Assembly (NCBI GenBank): GCA_022653215.1
Contig: JALCSJ010000035.1
Span: 1 to 15,167, forward strand
Direction of reading: 5' to 3'
DNA: 15,167 nucleotides
DNA from: Acidaminococcaceae bacterium
GTDB lineage: Bacteria > Bacillota > Negativicutes > Acidaminococcales > Acidaminococcaceae
This document shows positions 7,123 through 13,574 of the stretch, one piece after another. The first letter of the stretch is position 1. The number at the start of each line of letters is the position of its first letter. The notes under the pieces are model-generated. The model was not told the origin of the DNA, searched no databases, and was given only the letters and a program-made list of their open reading frames with translations. The translations under genes and the position numbers were made by a program.

Positions 7123-9039
7123 TTAAGGACAAGTTAAAGTTTGAGTTTCCGTTAATGTTTTTCGTGCTAAGTTTCTCGCTTCTCTTTTACGATAACCATA
7201 TAATACGGCAAAAAGTACAATTCCTGCCACAGAAGTAATAACATGAGGCGGAATCGTTAAAACAATTGCCACCACATATAGCAGTCTTTCCACCACAGTT
7301 ATTTTCTTCTCCACATATCCTTGTAAAACAATGGCCAAAGAGTAACAAATAACCATTCCCGATAACCAAGTTAGAAGAGTCTGTAAGTCCCAGTTAAAGG
7401 TTATATAATCAGTATTAAAAGCAAAAGCGAAGGGAAGAATAAAACCTGTAATACCTAATTTTACTGCCATCCACCCTACTTTCATGGGATTTTCTTCGGC
7501 TATTCCTGCCGCCGCATAGGATGCGACCGCCACAGGCGGTGTAATAGCTGAGATGCAGGCAAAATATAATAAGAATAAGTGTGCTGCCAACACAGGCAAG
7601 CCCAGTTTAACCAAAGCCGGAGCAATAGCCGTAGCAACCACTATGTACGCAGCTGTAGTAGGTAAACCCATACCCAGAATAGAACATACCAACATAGACA
7701 AAACTAAACTGGGAACCAGGGAATTTCCACCCATCATAACTAGGAAGTTGGAAAACTTTAAGCCAAGTCCTGTCAAAGAAAAGATAGCCACAACAATACC
7801 TGCAGTGGCACAAGCTCCTACCACGGAACATAAGGCGTGTCCTGCACCGAGACAACCATTTAAAACCTGTTCCTTTGTTAACGGTTCTTTTCTATTAAGT
7901 ACACCGAAAATTATAATAGAGAAAATCGCAGTAACAGCGGATTTCATAGGAGTGTAGTTCAATCCTAATAAAGTTACCAGCAATACTCCCACCGGGACAA
8001 ACAATTTCATTCCCTTCAGCAATGACTCTTTTACACTTGGCACTTCACTGGGATCAATACCTTTCAAATTATATTTAACTGCTTCCAAATCCACCATTTT
8101 TAGCAGGCAGACATAATACATAACTGCCGGCAAAAAAGCTGCTGCACAAACCTTTGCATAGGAAACACTGGCAATATCTGCCAAAACGAAAGCCGCTGCC
8201 CCCATAATGGGTGGCATAATCTGCCCGCCTGTAGAAGCAACAGCTTCTACTGCTCCGGCAAAGGCCTTTTTATAACCGCTGCGTTTCATTAATGGTATAG
8301 TAAAAGCCCCTGTACTGACTACATTGGCAACGCAGCTTCCGGAAATCGTACCAAAAAAAGCGCTGGCAATTACTGCCATTTTAGCAGGACCGCCACGTTT
8401 TTTCCCTGCCAAAGCAATAGCAATGTTCTGGAAAATAACATCTGCCCCAGAAGCATTTAAAAAGGCCGCAAATAACAAAAACAGATAAACATTCGTTGCA
8501 GAGGTACCGATAGGTGTACCATACACCCCTCGATCACTAAATATAGCCAAAGCAATGCGTCGCAAAGTATAGCCTCTGTGGCCAAACAAACCAGGTATAT
8601 AATTACCCAGTAATGCATATAAAATTGCTAAAAGCGCAATTATGGGCAAGGTATTGCCCAAGACTCTACGACCAGCCTCCAATACAATACCTGTAATAAT
8701 AACCCCCAAAACATACAGTTCTATGGTTAAAACATTATTTTGCATTGTAGAAACGTAGGTTTCAAAGTTAAAAATCACATAGGAACTAACTACTATCGAT
8801 AAAACAATAAGTACCCAATCAATAATGTGACACCATCTTTGCGTCTTGGGTTGTAAATTCTTACCCTGTCCTAAAGGTTTGTAAAGAAAAATAAGAAGCA
8901 AACCTAAAAGTAAGTGACAAGCATAAAATTGAATGCTGGGCAAGGTGAAAATCGTGTAATTACCAACATGAATAAAAACCGCAAGAAGAGAAATCGCTAT
9001 AATTGCATATCGGCTGAATTTATCATAGGTTATGTTCAT
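7123..9039 (-). CDS. TRAP transporter fused permease (4TM/12TM, TAXI-type)
   Basis: An integral membrane protein of 638 aa, the usual size for TRAP permeases in which the small DctQ-like (four-helix) and large DctM-like (twelve-helix) subunits are fused. It imports a solute captured by the TAXI protein encoded next door, driven by an ion gradient (normally Na+). The DctM signature covers about residues 230-288, including GTISGSCVANVVSTG, TIPLMKRSGY and STGGQIMPPIMGAAAFVLAD. A second copy-like half contains GMGLPTTAAYIV and ISAITPPVAVASYAAAGIA. An extra C-terminal hydrophobic region follows, as in many fused members. An ATG two codons earlier (9045) is only 2 nt from the AGGGGAG ribosome site, while the ATG at 9039 is 8 nt away, so 9039 is preferred. 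The gap to the TAXI gene is 16 nt. Substrate unknown. Confidence 0.95.
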   Translation of the reverse strand: MNITYDKFSRYAIIAISLLAVFIHVGNYTIFTLPSIQFYACHLLLGLLLIFLYKPLGQGKNLQPKTQRWCHIIDWVLIVLSIVVSSYVIFNFETYVSTMQNNVLTIELYVLGVIITGIVLEAGRRVLGNTLPIIALLAILYALLGNYIPGLFGHRGYTLRRIALAIFSDRGVYGTPIGTSATNVYLFLLFAAFLNASGADVIFQNIAIALAGKKRGGPAKMAVIASAFFGTISGSCVANVVSTGAFTIPLMKRSGYKKAFAGAVEAVASTGGQIMPPIMGAAAFVLADIASVSYAKVCAAAFLPAVMYYVCLLKMVDLEAVKYNLKGIDPSEVPSVKESLLKGMKLFVPVGVLLVTLLGLNYTPMKSAVTAIFSIIIFGVLNRKEPLTKEQVLNGCLGAGHALCSVVGACATAGIVVAIFSLTGLGLKFSNFLVMMGGNSLVPSLVLSMLVCSILGMGLPTTAAYIVVATAIAPALVKLGLPVLAAHLFLLYFACISAITPPVAVASYAAAGIAEENPMKVGWMAVKLGITGFILPFAFAFNTDYITFNWDLQTLLTWLSGMVICYSLAIVLQGYVEKKITVVERLLYVVAIVLTIPPHVITSVAGIVLFAVLYGYRKREARNLARKTLTETQTLTCP

Positions 9040-9047
9040 TTTCATTG

Positions 9048-9054
9048 CTCCCCT
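9048..9054 (-). promoter_or_regulatory. Ribosome binding site deciding the TRAP permease start
   Basis: AGGGGAG on the minus strand leaves 2 nt to the ATG at 9045 and 8 nt to the ATG at 9039. The second spacing is the workable one. Confidence 0.7.
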
Positions 9055-9055
9055 G

Positions 9056-10090
9056 TTATGCCTTGTATTCCGGTGGAATTAAGTTCGCCGGAACTTTAAT
9101 ACCCTTTTCTTTTAAATATTTAATGGTTCCCGGATGGAGGGGAACATTATAGTTTAAAATATTTTGAGCCGTGGCATATTTTAAGCTCTTGTGAATTTCC
9201 AATAAATCAGGATTGTTTTCCAAAATTGTTTTAGTCAAAAGATATACATAATCATCTTGTACATCCTTACCTACTACCAACATATTCCATTCACTAACAG
9301 TTTTAACATCTGTAGTTGCACCTTTATAAGAGCCCTTAGGCATTATAGATGCCTTGTAAAACGGGAACATATCAGTCAGTTGTTTTTGTTCCCGGTCTGT
9401 TAAACCAATAAAGTCAAGTCCTTTAGATGCTTCCAGCTCTGCAATAGACGGAAAGGGTGGATAAGAAAACAGTACTGCTACATCTACTTGTCCATCAGAA
9501 ACAACGGAGGCTGTTGCCCCATGTCCATCGTTGAAAATAGATTTAGGTTTAATGTCCATTTTGTTAAAGGCTTTTCTTAAAACGCTATCCATGGCTGCAC
9601 CCTTAGATCCCAGGCCAACTACCTTGCCATTTAGATCTTGAAGTTTTTTTATATTGCTTGACTGCAAAGCATATATAGTCATATAAGAAGGATACAAGGC
9701 TACCATGCCTCTGATTTTATCCAAAGGCTTACCACCGGTCCATTTAGCTCCTGCTGCGCCTTCTGCCAAAGATGAAGTCATGGAAATCCCTATTTCTGCA
9801 TCACCATTTTGAATCATGGTCAGATTGGCAGTAGAACCCCCTGTTTCTTCTGCTGTAATTGTGAAAAAGTCCCCCAAAGAATTATTAAGAACTGTTGCCA
9901 AGCCGCCTCCTACCAGGTAGAAATTTCCTCCGCTAGCGCCTGTTCCTAAAGAATACCGCAGTGGGGATGACGGCTTTTTTATAGTTCCATCTGCATTTCT
10001 TGTATTCTTATCTGTTTTATCTCCGCCGCCGCAGCCTGCCGCTGCCAGCACAGCAAATACTGTCACTAAAAACATTATTATTTTCTTCAC
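9056..10090 (-). CDS. TAXI-family TRAP transporter substrate-binding lipoprotein
   Basis: The extracytoplasmic solute receptor of the TRAP system, 344 aa. The N-terminus is a lipoprotein signal peptide: KK, a hydrophobic core, and lipobox LAAAGC with Cys20 as the lipidation site. Mature TAXI motifs follow: LGTGASGGNFYLVGGGLA (48-65), matching the family's GTGGxxGxYYPxGG pattern; GGSTANL (84-90); and C-terminal PLHPGTIKYLKEKGI (317-331), typical of the family end. It starts at GTG (10090) with GGGAGG 7 nt upstream; that ribosome site overlaps the stop codon of the PPC gene, indicating coupling. Family knowledge: the few TAXI proteins with known ligands bind carboxylates or amino acids such as glutamate. 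The ligand here is unknown, and the DapA-family enzyme in the same operon suggests a carboxylic or keto acid (inference). Confidence 0.95.
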   Translation of the reverse strand: MKKIIMFLVTVFAVLAAAGCGGGDKTDKNTRNADGTIKKPSSPLRYSLGTGASGGNFYLVGGGLATVLNNSLGDFFTITAEETGGSTANLTMIQNGDAEIGISMTSSLAEGAAGAKWTGGKPLDKIRGMVALYPSYMTIYALQSSNIKKLQDLNGKVVGLGSKGAAMDSVLRKAFNKMDIKPKSIFNDGHGATASVVSDGQVDVAVLFSYPPFPSIAELEASKGLDFIGLTDREQKQLTDMFPFYKASIMPKGSYKGATTDVKTVSEWNMLVVGKDVQDDYVYLLTKTILENNPDLLEIHKSLKYATAQNILNYNVPLHPGTIKYLKEKGIKVPANLIPPEYKA

Positions 10091-10102
10091 TGTGGTTCCT
10101 CC

Positions 10103-10531
10103 CTATTCTAACGGTACCATAAATATGCGCAAAGAGCGAAAAGCTTTACCTGATTTCAGTCCACCGCCAAAGACATGCCCTCCCGACGTTGCAAAACTGG
10201 CATGAATATGCACAAAGAGAGGTGAGTCTTTGTCCGTATATACATCTTTTAAATCAGGGTCCATCATTTCCCTTGGCATTATTTCTCCCGTCATAGAAAG
10301 CATTTCTCCTGCACCTGAAACTGGTGTGGATGAAACTTTTAAGGGCAAATGATTTTGAATGGGAGCTGTAAACGCCATGTCAATCACAGAACCAACTGCT
10401 CCTGAAACATAGACCTGTTTCCACCCATTGGCCAAGATATAATTTGTGAGACCCTTTTTTATATCCTGTCCTTGGGGAATGATTACTTCCTCCATGTAAA
10501 ATTGTTCCATTTTCATTAGAGTATTTTCCAT
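10103..10531 (-). CDS. PPC (DUF296) domain protein
   Basis: A stand-alone PPC domain (plants and prokaryotes conserved, PF03479) of 142 aa. Visible signature: GEMLSMTGEI (75-84, family G-E-I-L-S-L-x-G), VHIHASFATSGGHVFGGGL (107-125; family HxHxxl...GxxxGGHL) and a closing FRSLRIFMVPLE strand (131-142). His108, His110 and His119 correspond to the histidine cluster that binds metal in prokaryotic PPC structures. No AT-hook is present, unlike the plant nuclear forms, so automatic 'DNA-binding protein' labels are poorly founded. The start is an ATG with a modest GTAGG site 6 nt away. It lies 18 nt after the DapA-family gene and 12 nt before the TAXI gene, clearly within the operon, so a metabolic or ligand-sensing job linked to the transported compound is likelier than general DNA binding (inference). 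Confidence 0.88.
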   Translation of the reverse strand: MENTLMKMEQFYMEEVIIPQGQDIKKGLTNYILANGWKQVYVSGAVGSVIDMAFTAPIQNHLPLKVSSTPVSGAGEMLSMTGEIMPREMMDPDLKDVYTDKDSPLFVHIHASFATSGGHVFGGGLKSGKAFRSLRIFMVPLE

Positions 10532-10549
10532 AAAATACCTACTTTTCTA

Positions 10550-11464
10550 CTATTTCACACTATACTTAGCTAAAACGCCCATTTTATCCATCAGTTTTTC
10601 TAATTGATTGTATTCTTCTACGGTAATTTCTTGATAAGGCTTTCTTAAATGTCCACCGGGCAGGCCCAAAATCTTTAGTGCTGCCTTGATAACGATAGGA
10701 TTGGAATATTCATAGAAGGCTTCCAGCAGGGGGAAATACTTGAAGTATTCAGCTCTGCACTCTTCTACCTTTTGGTAACTATCCCAAGGACGAGAATATT
10801 TAGCGGCTTCTTCGGGAATAATATTGCCGCCAATATTAGCAGTGCCGGAACCACCTACTGCCAAAGTTGGAATTACAATGGAATAACCGGGAGCATCGCA
10901 GCACATAATCTTAACTTTGCCCTGACAAAACCGTTGCACTTGTACCAGCTGATCCACACCACCGCAAGCTTCTTTATCAACTACGAAATTTGCATGTTTA
11001 TCGGATAATCTTTTAATCGTTGCCGGTTCTACCTGCACGCCCAGACGAGAAGGATTGTTATATATACCACAGGGAATGCTTACGGCACTCATGCAAGTAT
11101 CTAAATGAGTAAAAGCAGCACTTTGCGGGATTAGTACATAGGGAGGAATGGTAAAAACTACACCGTCTGCTCCTTCATTTTCGCAGTATTTGGCAAATTC
11201 CACACTAGCCTCAGTAGTAAGCGCCGCTGCGCTAAAAAATACCGGTATGCGTCCTTTGGTCATTTTAATTACTTCTTTGACGATTTGTTTCTTCTCTTCC
11301 AAAGTCAGAAGAGTTACTTCTCCTGCAGAACCTAGAATAAAAAGTTGGCTTGTGCCATATTTAATCTGACGATCAATTAAAACCTTAAAACCAGCAAAAT
11401 CAATCTTGTCATCTTTGGTGAAAGGGGTTGGCATAGCCACCCAAGAACCTTGCAAATTCATCAT
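10550..11464 (-). CDS. Dihydrodipicolinate synthase/N-acetylneuraminate lyase (DapA) family protein
   Basis: A class I aldolase-fold enzyme of 304 aa, the family's normal size. Numbered from the chosen start: Schiff-base Lys164 lies in VDKEACGG (162-169); Tyr136 in YNNPSRLG (136-143) matches the catalytic Tyr of DapA; Tyr109 in IPPYV matches the second tyrosine; and GSAGE (45-49) takes the place of the pyruvate-binding GTTGE loop. Arg141 matches the substrate-carboxylate arginine of DapA. It is unlikely to be the lysine-pathway DapA because it heads a TAXI-TRAP catabolic operon. A lyase or dehydratase on a keto or sugar acid is more plausible (inference). The frame is open upstream to 11620, but that part contains the promoter and lacks family residues. 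The paired ATGs at 11464 and 11461 follow GAGG at a rather long 11-nt spacing. The start is therefore uncertain by one codon. Confidence 0.9.
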   Translation of the reverse strand: MMNLQGSWVAMPTPFTKDDKIDFAGFKVLIDRQIKYGTSQLFILGSAGEVTLLTLEEKKQIVKEVIKMTKGRIPVFFSAAALTTEASVEFAKYCENEGADGVVFTIPPYVLIPQSAAFTHLDTCMSAVSIPCGIYNNPSRLGVQVEPATIKRLSDKHANFVVDKEACGGVDQLVQVQRFCQGKVKIMCCDAPGYSIVIPTLAVGGSGTANIGGNIIPEEAAKYSRPWDSYQKVEECRAEYFKYFPLLEAFYEYSNPIVIKAALKILGLPGGHLRKPYQEITVEEYNQLEKLMDKMGVLAKYSVK

Positions 11465-11508
11465 AAATACCACGTCCTCATCTTTTAATTTTTTCAGAAT
11501 ATTTCTTG

Positions 11509-11526
11509 AATTAATTGGATTATAGC
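11509..11526 (-). promoter_or_regulatory. Extended -10 promoter of the DapA-like/PPC/TAXI/TRAP operon
   Basis: On the minus strand TGC-TATAAT (11527-11519) is a perfect -10 with the TGn extension. It lies about 55 nt upstream of the DapA-family start. No acceptable -35 is found at 16-19 bp (CTTCGC at 17), so the extended -10 or an activator must compensate. An 8-bp palindrome AATTAATT (11509-11516) lies at the expected start point and could be an operator. Confidence 0.6.
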
Positions 11527-11595
11527 ATTTTATCTTTTTTTGCGAAGCCAGTTTTGACACAATGTAAGATAGGCTACACTGTAATAAAAACAAAC

Positions 11596-11645
11596 AAAAA
11601 AAAAGGTGGTAACAAAACAAGAATAAAATCTTGTTTTATTACCAC
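11596..11645 (-). terminator. Intrinsic terminator of the tRNA-Ser(GGA)-SRP RNA unit
   Basis: On the minus strand GTGGTAA plus AAAACAAGA (in plus-strand terms 11606-11612 and 11614-11622) pairs with TCTTGTTTT and TTACCAC (11629-11637 and 11639-11645). This gives a 16-bp stem with one C/A mismatch and a 6-nt loop. The transcript then runs into nine U residues (A9 at 11596-11604). It isolates the SRP RNA unit from the TRAP operon promoter downstream. Confidence 0.9.
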
Positions 11646-11673
11646 TCTTTGCTTATTATCGCCTTTTATTTGC

Positions 11674-11798
11674 CTGGCGGGCTGTACTGACAGATAACCC
11701 CGCGGCACATAAAAGTATCCGCTTATTGCTGCTTCCTTCCGGACCTGACAAGGTTCACGGGCTTTCATTGCGCGGGACCCGCTAGTACAGTCCGCCAG
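11674..11798 (-). ncRNA. ffs: Signal recognition particle RNA (4.5S-type, small bacterial SRP RNA)
   Basis: The minus strand carries the invariant Ffh-binding hairpin GTCAGGTCCGGAAGGAAGCA, with a GGAA tetraloop and the asymmetric-loop AGCAG side (plus-strand 11728-11749). The ends pair as CTGGCGG-A-CTGTACT (11798-11784) with AGTACAG-C-CCGCCAG (11688-11674), a 15-bp closing stem with one mismatch, so the molecule is about 125 nt long. There is no room for an Alu domain, so this is the short type found in E. coli rather than the roughly 270-nt Bacillus scRNA. It targets nascent membrane proteins together with Ffh. It follows tRNA-Ser(GGA) by 26 nt, has only a weak -10-like TATTTT of its own, and ends before a strong terminator, so co-transcription with the tRNA is likely. 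Ends are set from the stem and may be off by a few bases. Confidence 0.95.
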
Positions 11799-11824
11799 AA
11801 AAATAAAATAGCGCTTAATTTAAA

Positions 11825-11914
11825 TGGCGGAGAGTGAGGGATTCGAACCCTCGATACGGTTTCCCGTATACACGCTTTCCAGGCGTGCTCCTTCAACCGC
11901 TCGGACAACTCTCC
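11825..11914 (-). tRNA. tRNA-Ser (anticodon GGA)
   Basis: A 90-nt class II tRNA. The acceptor stem GGAGAGT pairs with ACTCTCC, followed by discriminator G and encoded CCA (11825-11827). The D-arm contains GTCCGAGCGGTTGAAGG, the anticodon loop reads CTGGAAA (anticodon GGA), a long variable arm ACGGG/CCGT is present, and the T-arm is GAGGGTTCGAATCCCTC. It decodes UCC and UCU. It lies 26 nt upstream of the SRP RNA. Confidence 0.97.
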
Positions 11915-11984
11915 AGGTTGAATTACTTGGTACTGCTATGAAATTAATTTGCAATGTTTCATGCTTTTTAACACTGCAAGAAAT

Positions 11985-12040
11985 AGTATATCTAAAAACA
12001 GGGGTACTTGTCAAGATTATAATTAAAAATTATATAATAC
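11985..12040 (-). promoter_or_regulatory. Strong promoter with UP-like element for tRNA-Ser(GGA) and SRP RNA
   Basis: On the minus strand a perfect -35 TTGACA (12014-12009), 18-bp spacer and -10 TATACT (11990-11985; 5 of 6) are preceded directly by about 25 nt of almost pure A/T (12015-12040), resembling an UP element. The expected start near 11978 gives a leader of about 64 nt before the tRNA. This is the architecture of a stable-RNA promoter. Confidence 0.8.
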
Positions 12041-12042
12041 AC

Positions 12043-12107
12043 AGTCGGCAGATAATTTATCAGTCCCTGTCCGCAGGTTGTGAATTTTCTCGCTACTATC
12101 GCCGACT
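12043..12107. other. Unassigned 65-nt inverted-repeat structure
   Basis: AGTCGGC (12043-12049) plus GATA (12051-12054) pairs with TATC (12097-12100) plus GCCGACT (12101-12107), an 11-bp stem with one bulged A. Inside are a small hairpin CCTG-TCCG-CAGG (12066-12077) and an alternative GATAA/TTATC hairpin (12051-12061). It lies between the FAD oxidase stop and the tRNA promoter. No U-tract follows on either strand, so it is not a clear intrinsic terminator. The rest of the 11915-12151 gap holds only the tRNA promoter. Function unknown. Confidence 0.5.
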
Positions 12108-12151
12108 AGCTTTCTTACTCTAATCTTTATAAACAAGGAATAACTTATATC

Positions 12152-13549
12152 TTAAATATTAAACACTTTGCCAGGATTCAGAACATCTTTAGGGTCTAAA
12201 GCCTTCTTAATAGCTCGCATCATGCCTAATTCTACAGGGTCGGTGTATTTTTCCAGCTGACGGACCTTTTTAGCACCGATACCATGCTCACCGCTTAAAC
12301 GCCCGCCTTGAGCATAAATATATTCATAAGCCTTAGCGTGAAAACTGTTTAAACTGTCTTCCCACTCCTTGTCACTTAAATTACCTTTGAGAATCTGAAA
12401 ATGCAAATTTCCATCCCCTGCATGAGCCAAAGTAAACACACGGAAAGGATAATTGCCGGCCACCTGGCTCAAATGGTCAATAGCCTTGGCAATAGAGCTT
12501 TGAGGTACAACAAAATCATCAGATGTGCTTACCGGACTTAAGGCCATAGTTGACTCCAGACAGTTTCTACGCAAGGTCCACACTCTTTCGTTGGCATCCA
12601 GCACATCTGTAGCACCATTAGCCATGCACAATTCCTGAAGTTTTTCTATTTTCTTTTCCAGTTCCTCTTCGTCAAAAGTTTCGATGCTGATAATCACATA
12701 GCTGCCATCTTCATAATGAGGCATTTTTAGCTCAGAATAGTCGCTGGAAACCCTTACAAAACTATTATCCATGAACTCTACACTAGTAGGATTGAGCCCC
12801 GCCCTAACGAGAATCGGCACAATGCCTGTGGCTTTTTGTACATCAGTAAAAATCGCCAGCACATCCATTTTGTAGGGAGCCAGAGGCAAAAGTTTTAAAG
12901 TTGCTTTAGTGATAATTCCCAAAGTTCCTTCACTGCCAATGACCAGCTGATCTAAACAATAGCCTGTACTGCATTTTTTCAGGCGAGCTCCCAGATTGGT
13001 GATTTCACCTGTTGGGGTCACCACTTCAATAGAATAAACCTGATTGCGGGTAGTACCATAGCGAACTGCTTTATTACCTCCGGCATTAGTGGCAAGATTG
13101 CCACCGATGAGACAGTTCTCTGCGCTGCAGGGATCACCAGCATAGAACAAGCCTTGTTCTTTAGCTGCATGTTGTATATCGATAGTCTTTACACCGGCCT
13201 GAACAATCATGTACATACCTGCCAAATCTATTTTTTCAATTTTATCCAGACGTTCCATGAGCAGCACAATCCCGCCGTATACGGCAATGGCGCCACAAGA
13301 GACACTTGTGCCGCCACTTCTGGGTGTTACGGGAAAGTCAAATTTATTGGCCAGCTGCATTACGGCAGCTACCTCTTCTGTGGAACCGGGACTGACAACT
13401 GCTTCCGGCATATGGAAGAATCTCGGATCCGTTTCTTCATCTGTCTGATATCTTTCCCTGGCTGCCAAAGAAGTTAATACATATTTTTCACCCACTATTT
13501 TTTCTAGTTCTCCGATTATTTCCGGCGTTATGGGTTGATATTTTTTCAT
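12152..13549 (-). CDS. FAD-binding oxidoreductase, GlcD/D-lactate dehydrogenase type
   Basis: A flavoprotein of the VAO/PCMH family (465 aa, normal for GlcD-like enzymes) that oxidises a 2-hydroxy acid such as glycolate or lactate; the exact substrate cannot be read. The FAD_binding_4 domain (about 45-225) shows PRSGGTS (76-82), GGNLATNAGGNK (149-160) and GSEGTLG (205-211). The FAD-oxidase C-terminal domain (about 225-465) has HAGDGNLH (376-383) and SGEHGIGAKK (419-428), which provide the metal and active-site histidines. It ends with LDPKDVLNPGKVF. The frame is open to 13600 but overlaps alr. The ATG at 13549 opens the conserved N-terminus, though its nearest Shine-Dalgarno-like AAAGG is 13 nt away, so translation may depend on coupling to alr, 25 nt upstream. 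The electron acceptor partner (EtfAB or an iron-sulfur GlcF-like subunit) is absent from the window. Confidence 0.93.
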   Translation of the reverse strand: MKKYQPITPEIIGELEKIVGEKYVLTSLAARERYQTDEETDPRFFHMPEAVVSPGSTEEVAAVMQLANKFDFPVTPRSGGTSVSCGAIAVYGGIVLLMERLDKIEKIDLAGMYMIVQAGVKTIDIQHAAKEQGLFYAGDPCSAENCLIGGNLATNAGGNKAVRYGTTRNQVYSIEVVTPTGEITNLGARLKKCSTGYCLDQLVIGSEGTLGIITKATLKLLPLAPYKMDVLAIFTDVQKATGIVPILVRAGLNPTSVEFMDNSFVRVSSDYSELKMPHYEDGSYVIISIETFDEEELEKKIEKLQELCMANGATDVLDANERVWTLRRNCLESTMALSPVSTSDDFVVPQSSIAKAIDHLSQVAGNYPFRVFTLAHAGDGNLHFQILKGNLSDKEWEDSLNSFHAKAYEYIYAQGGRLSGEHGIGAKKVRQLEKYTDPVELGMMRAIKKALDPKDVLNPGKVFNI

Positions 13550-13574
13550 TATTAATCTGCTGCCTTTCCTGCCT

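Noticed and set aside
6252..11595. Prophage or integrative element between SRP RNA and dnaX
   Set aside because: No integrase, transposase, phage gene or att-like duplication of the RNA gene ends was seen; all genes are metabolic or regulatory.
11465..11620. N-terminal extension of the DapA-family protein to 11620
   Set aside because: It covers the promoter region, lacks family residues, and the family normally begins a few residues before the G-x-W-V-A-M-P-T-P-F motif found right after the ATG at 11464.
12016..12038. AT-rich palindrome as the FAD oxidase terminator
   Set aside because: It has no GC stem and is followed on the minus strand by the TTGACA -35 box rather than a U-tract; an UP-like element explains it better.
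11824..12123. Forward 99-aa open frame and the opposite 64-aa frame at 11820-12014
   Set aside because: Both overlap the tRNA-Ser(GGA) gene; the peptides are translations of tRNA sequence.
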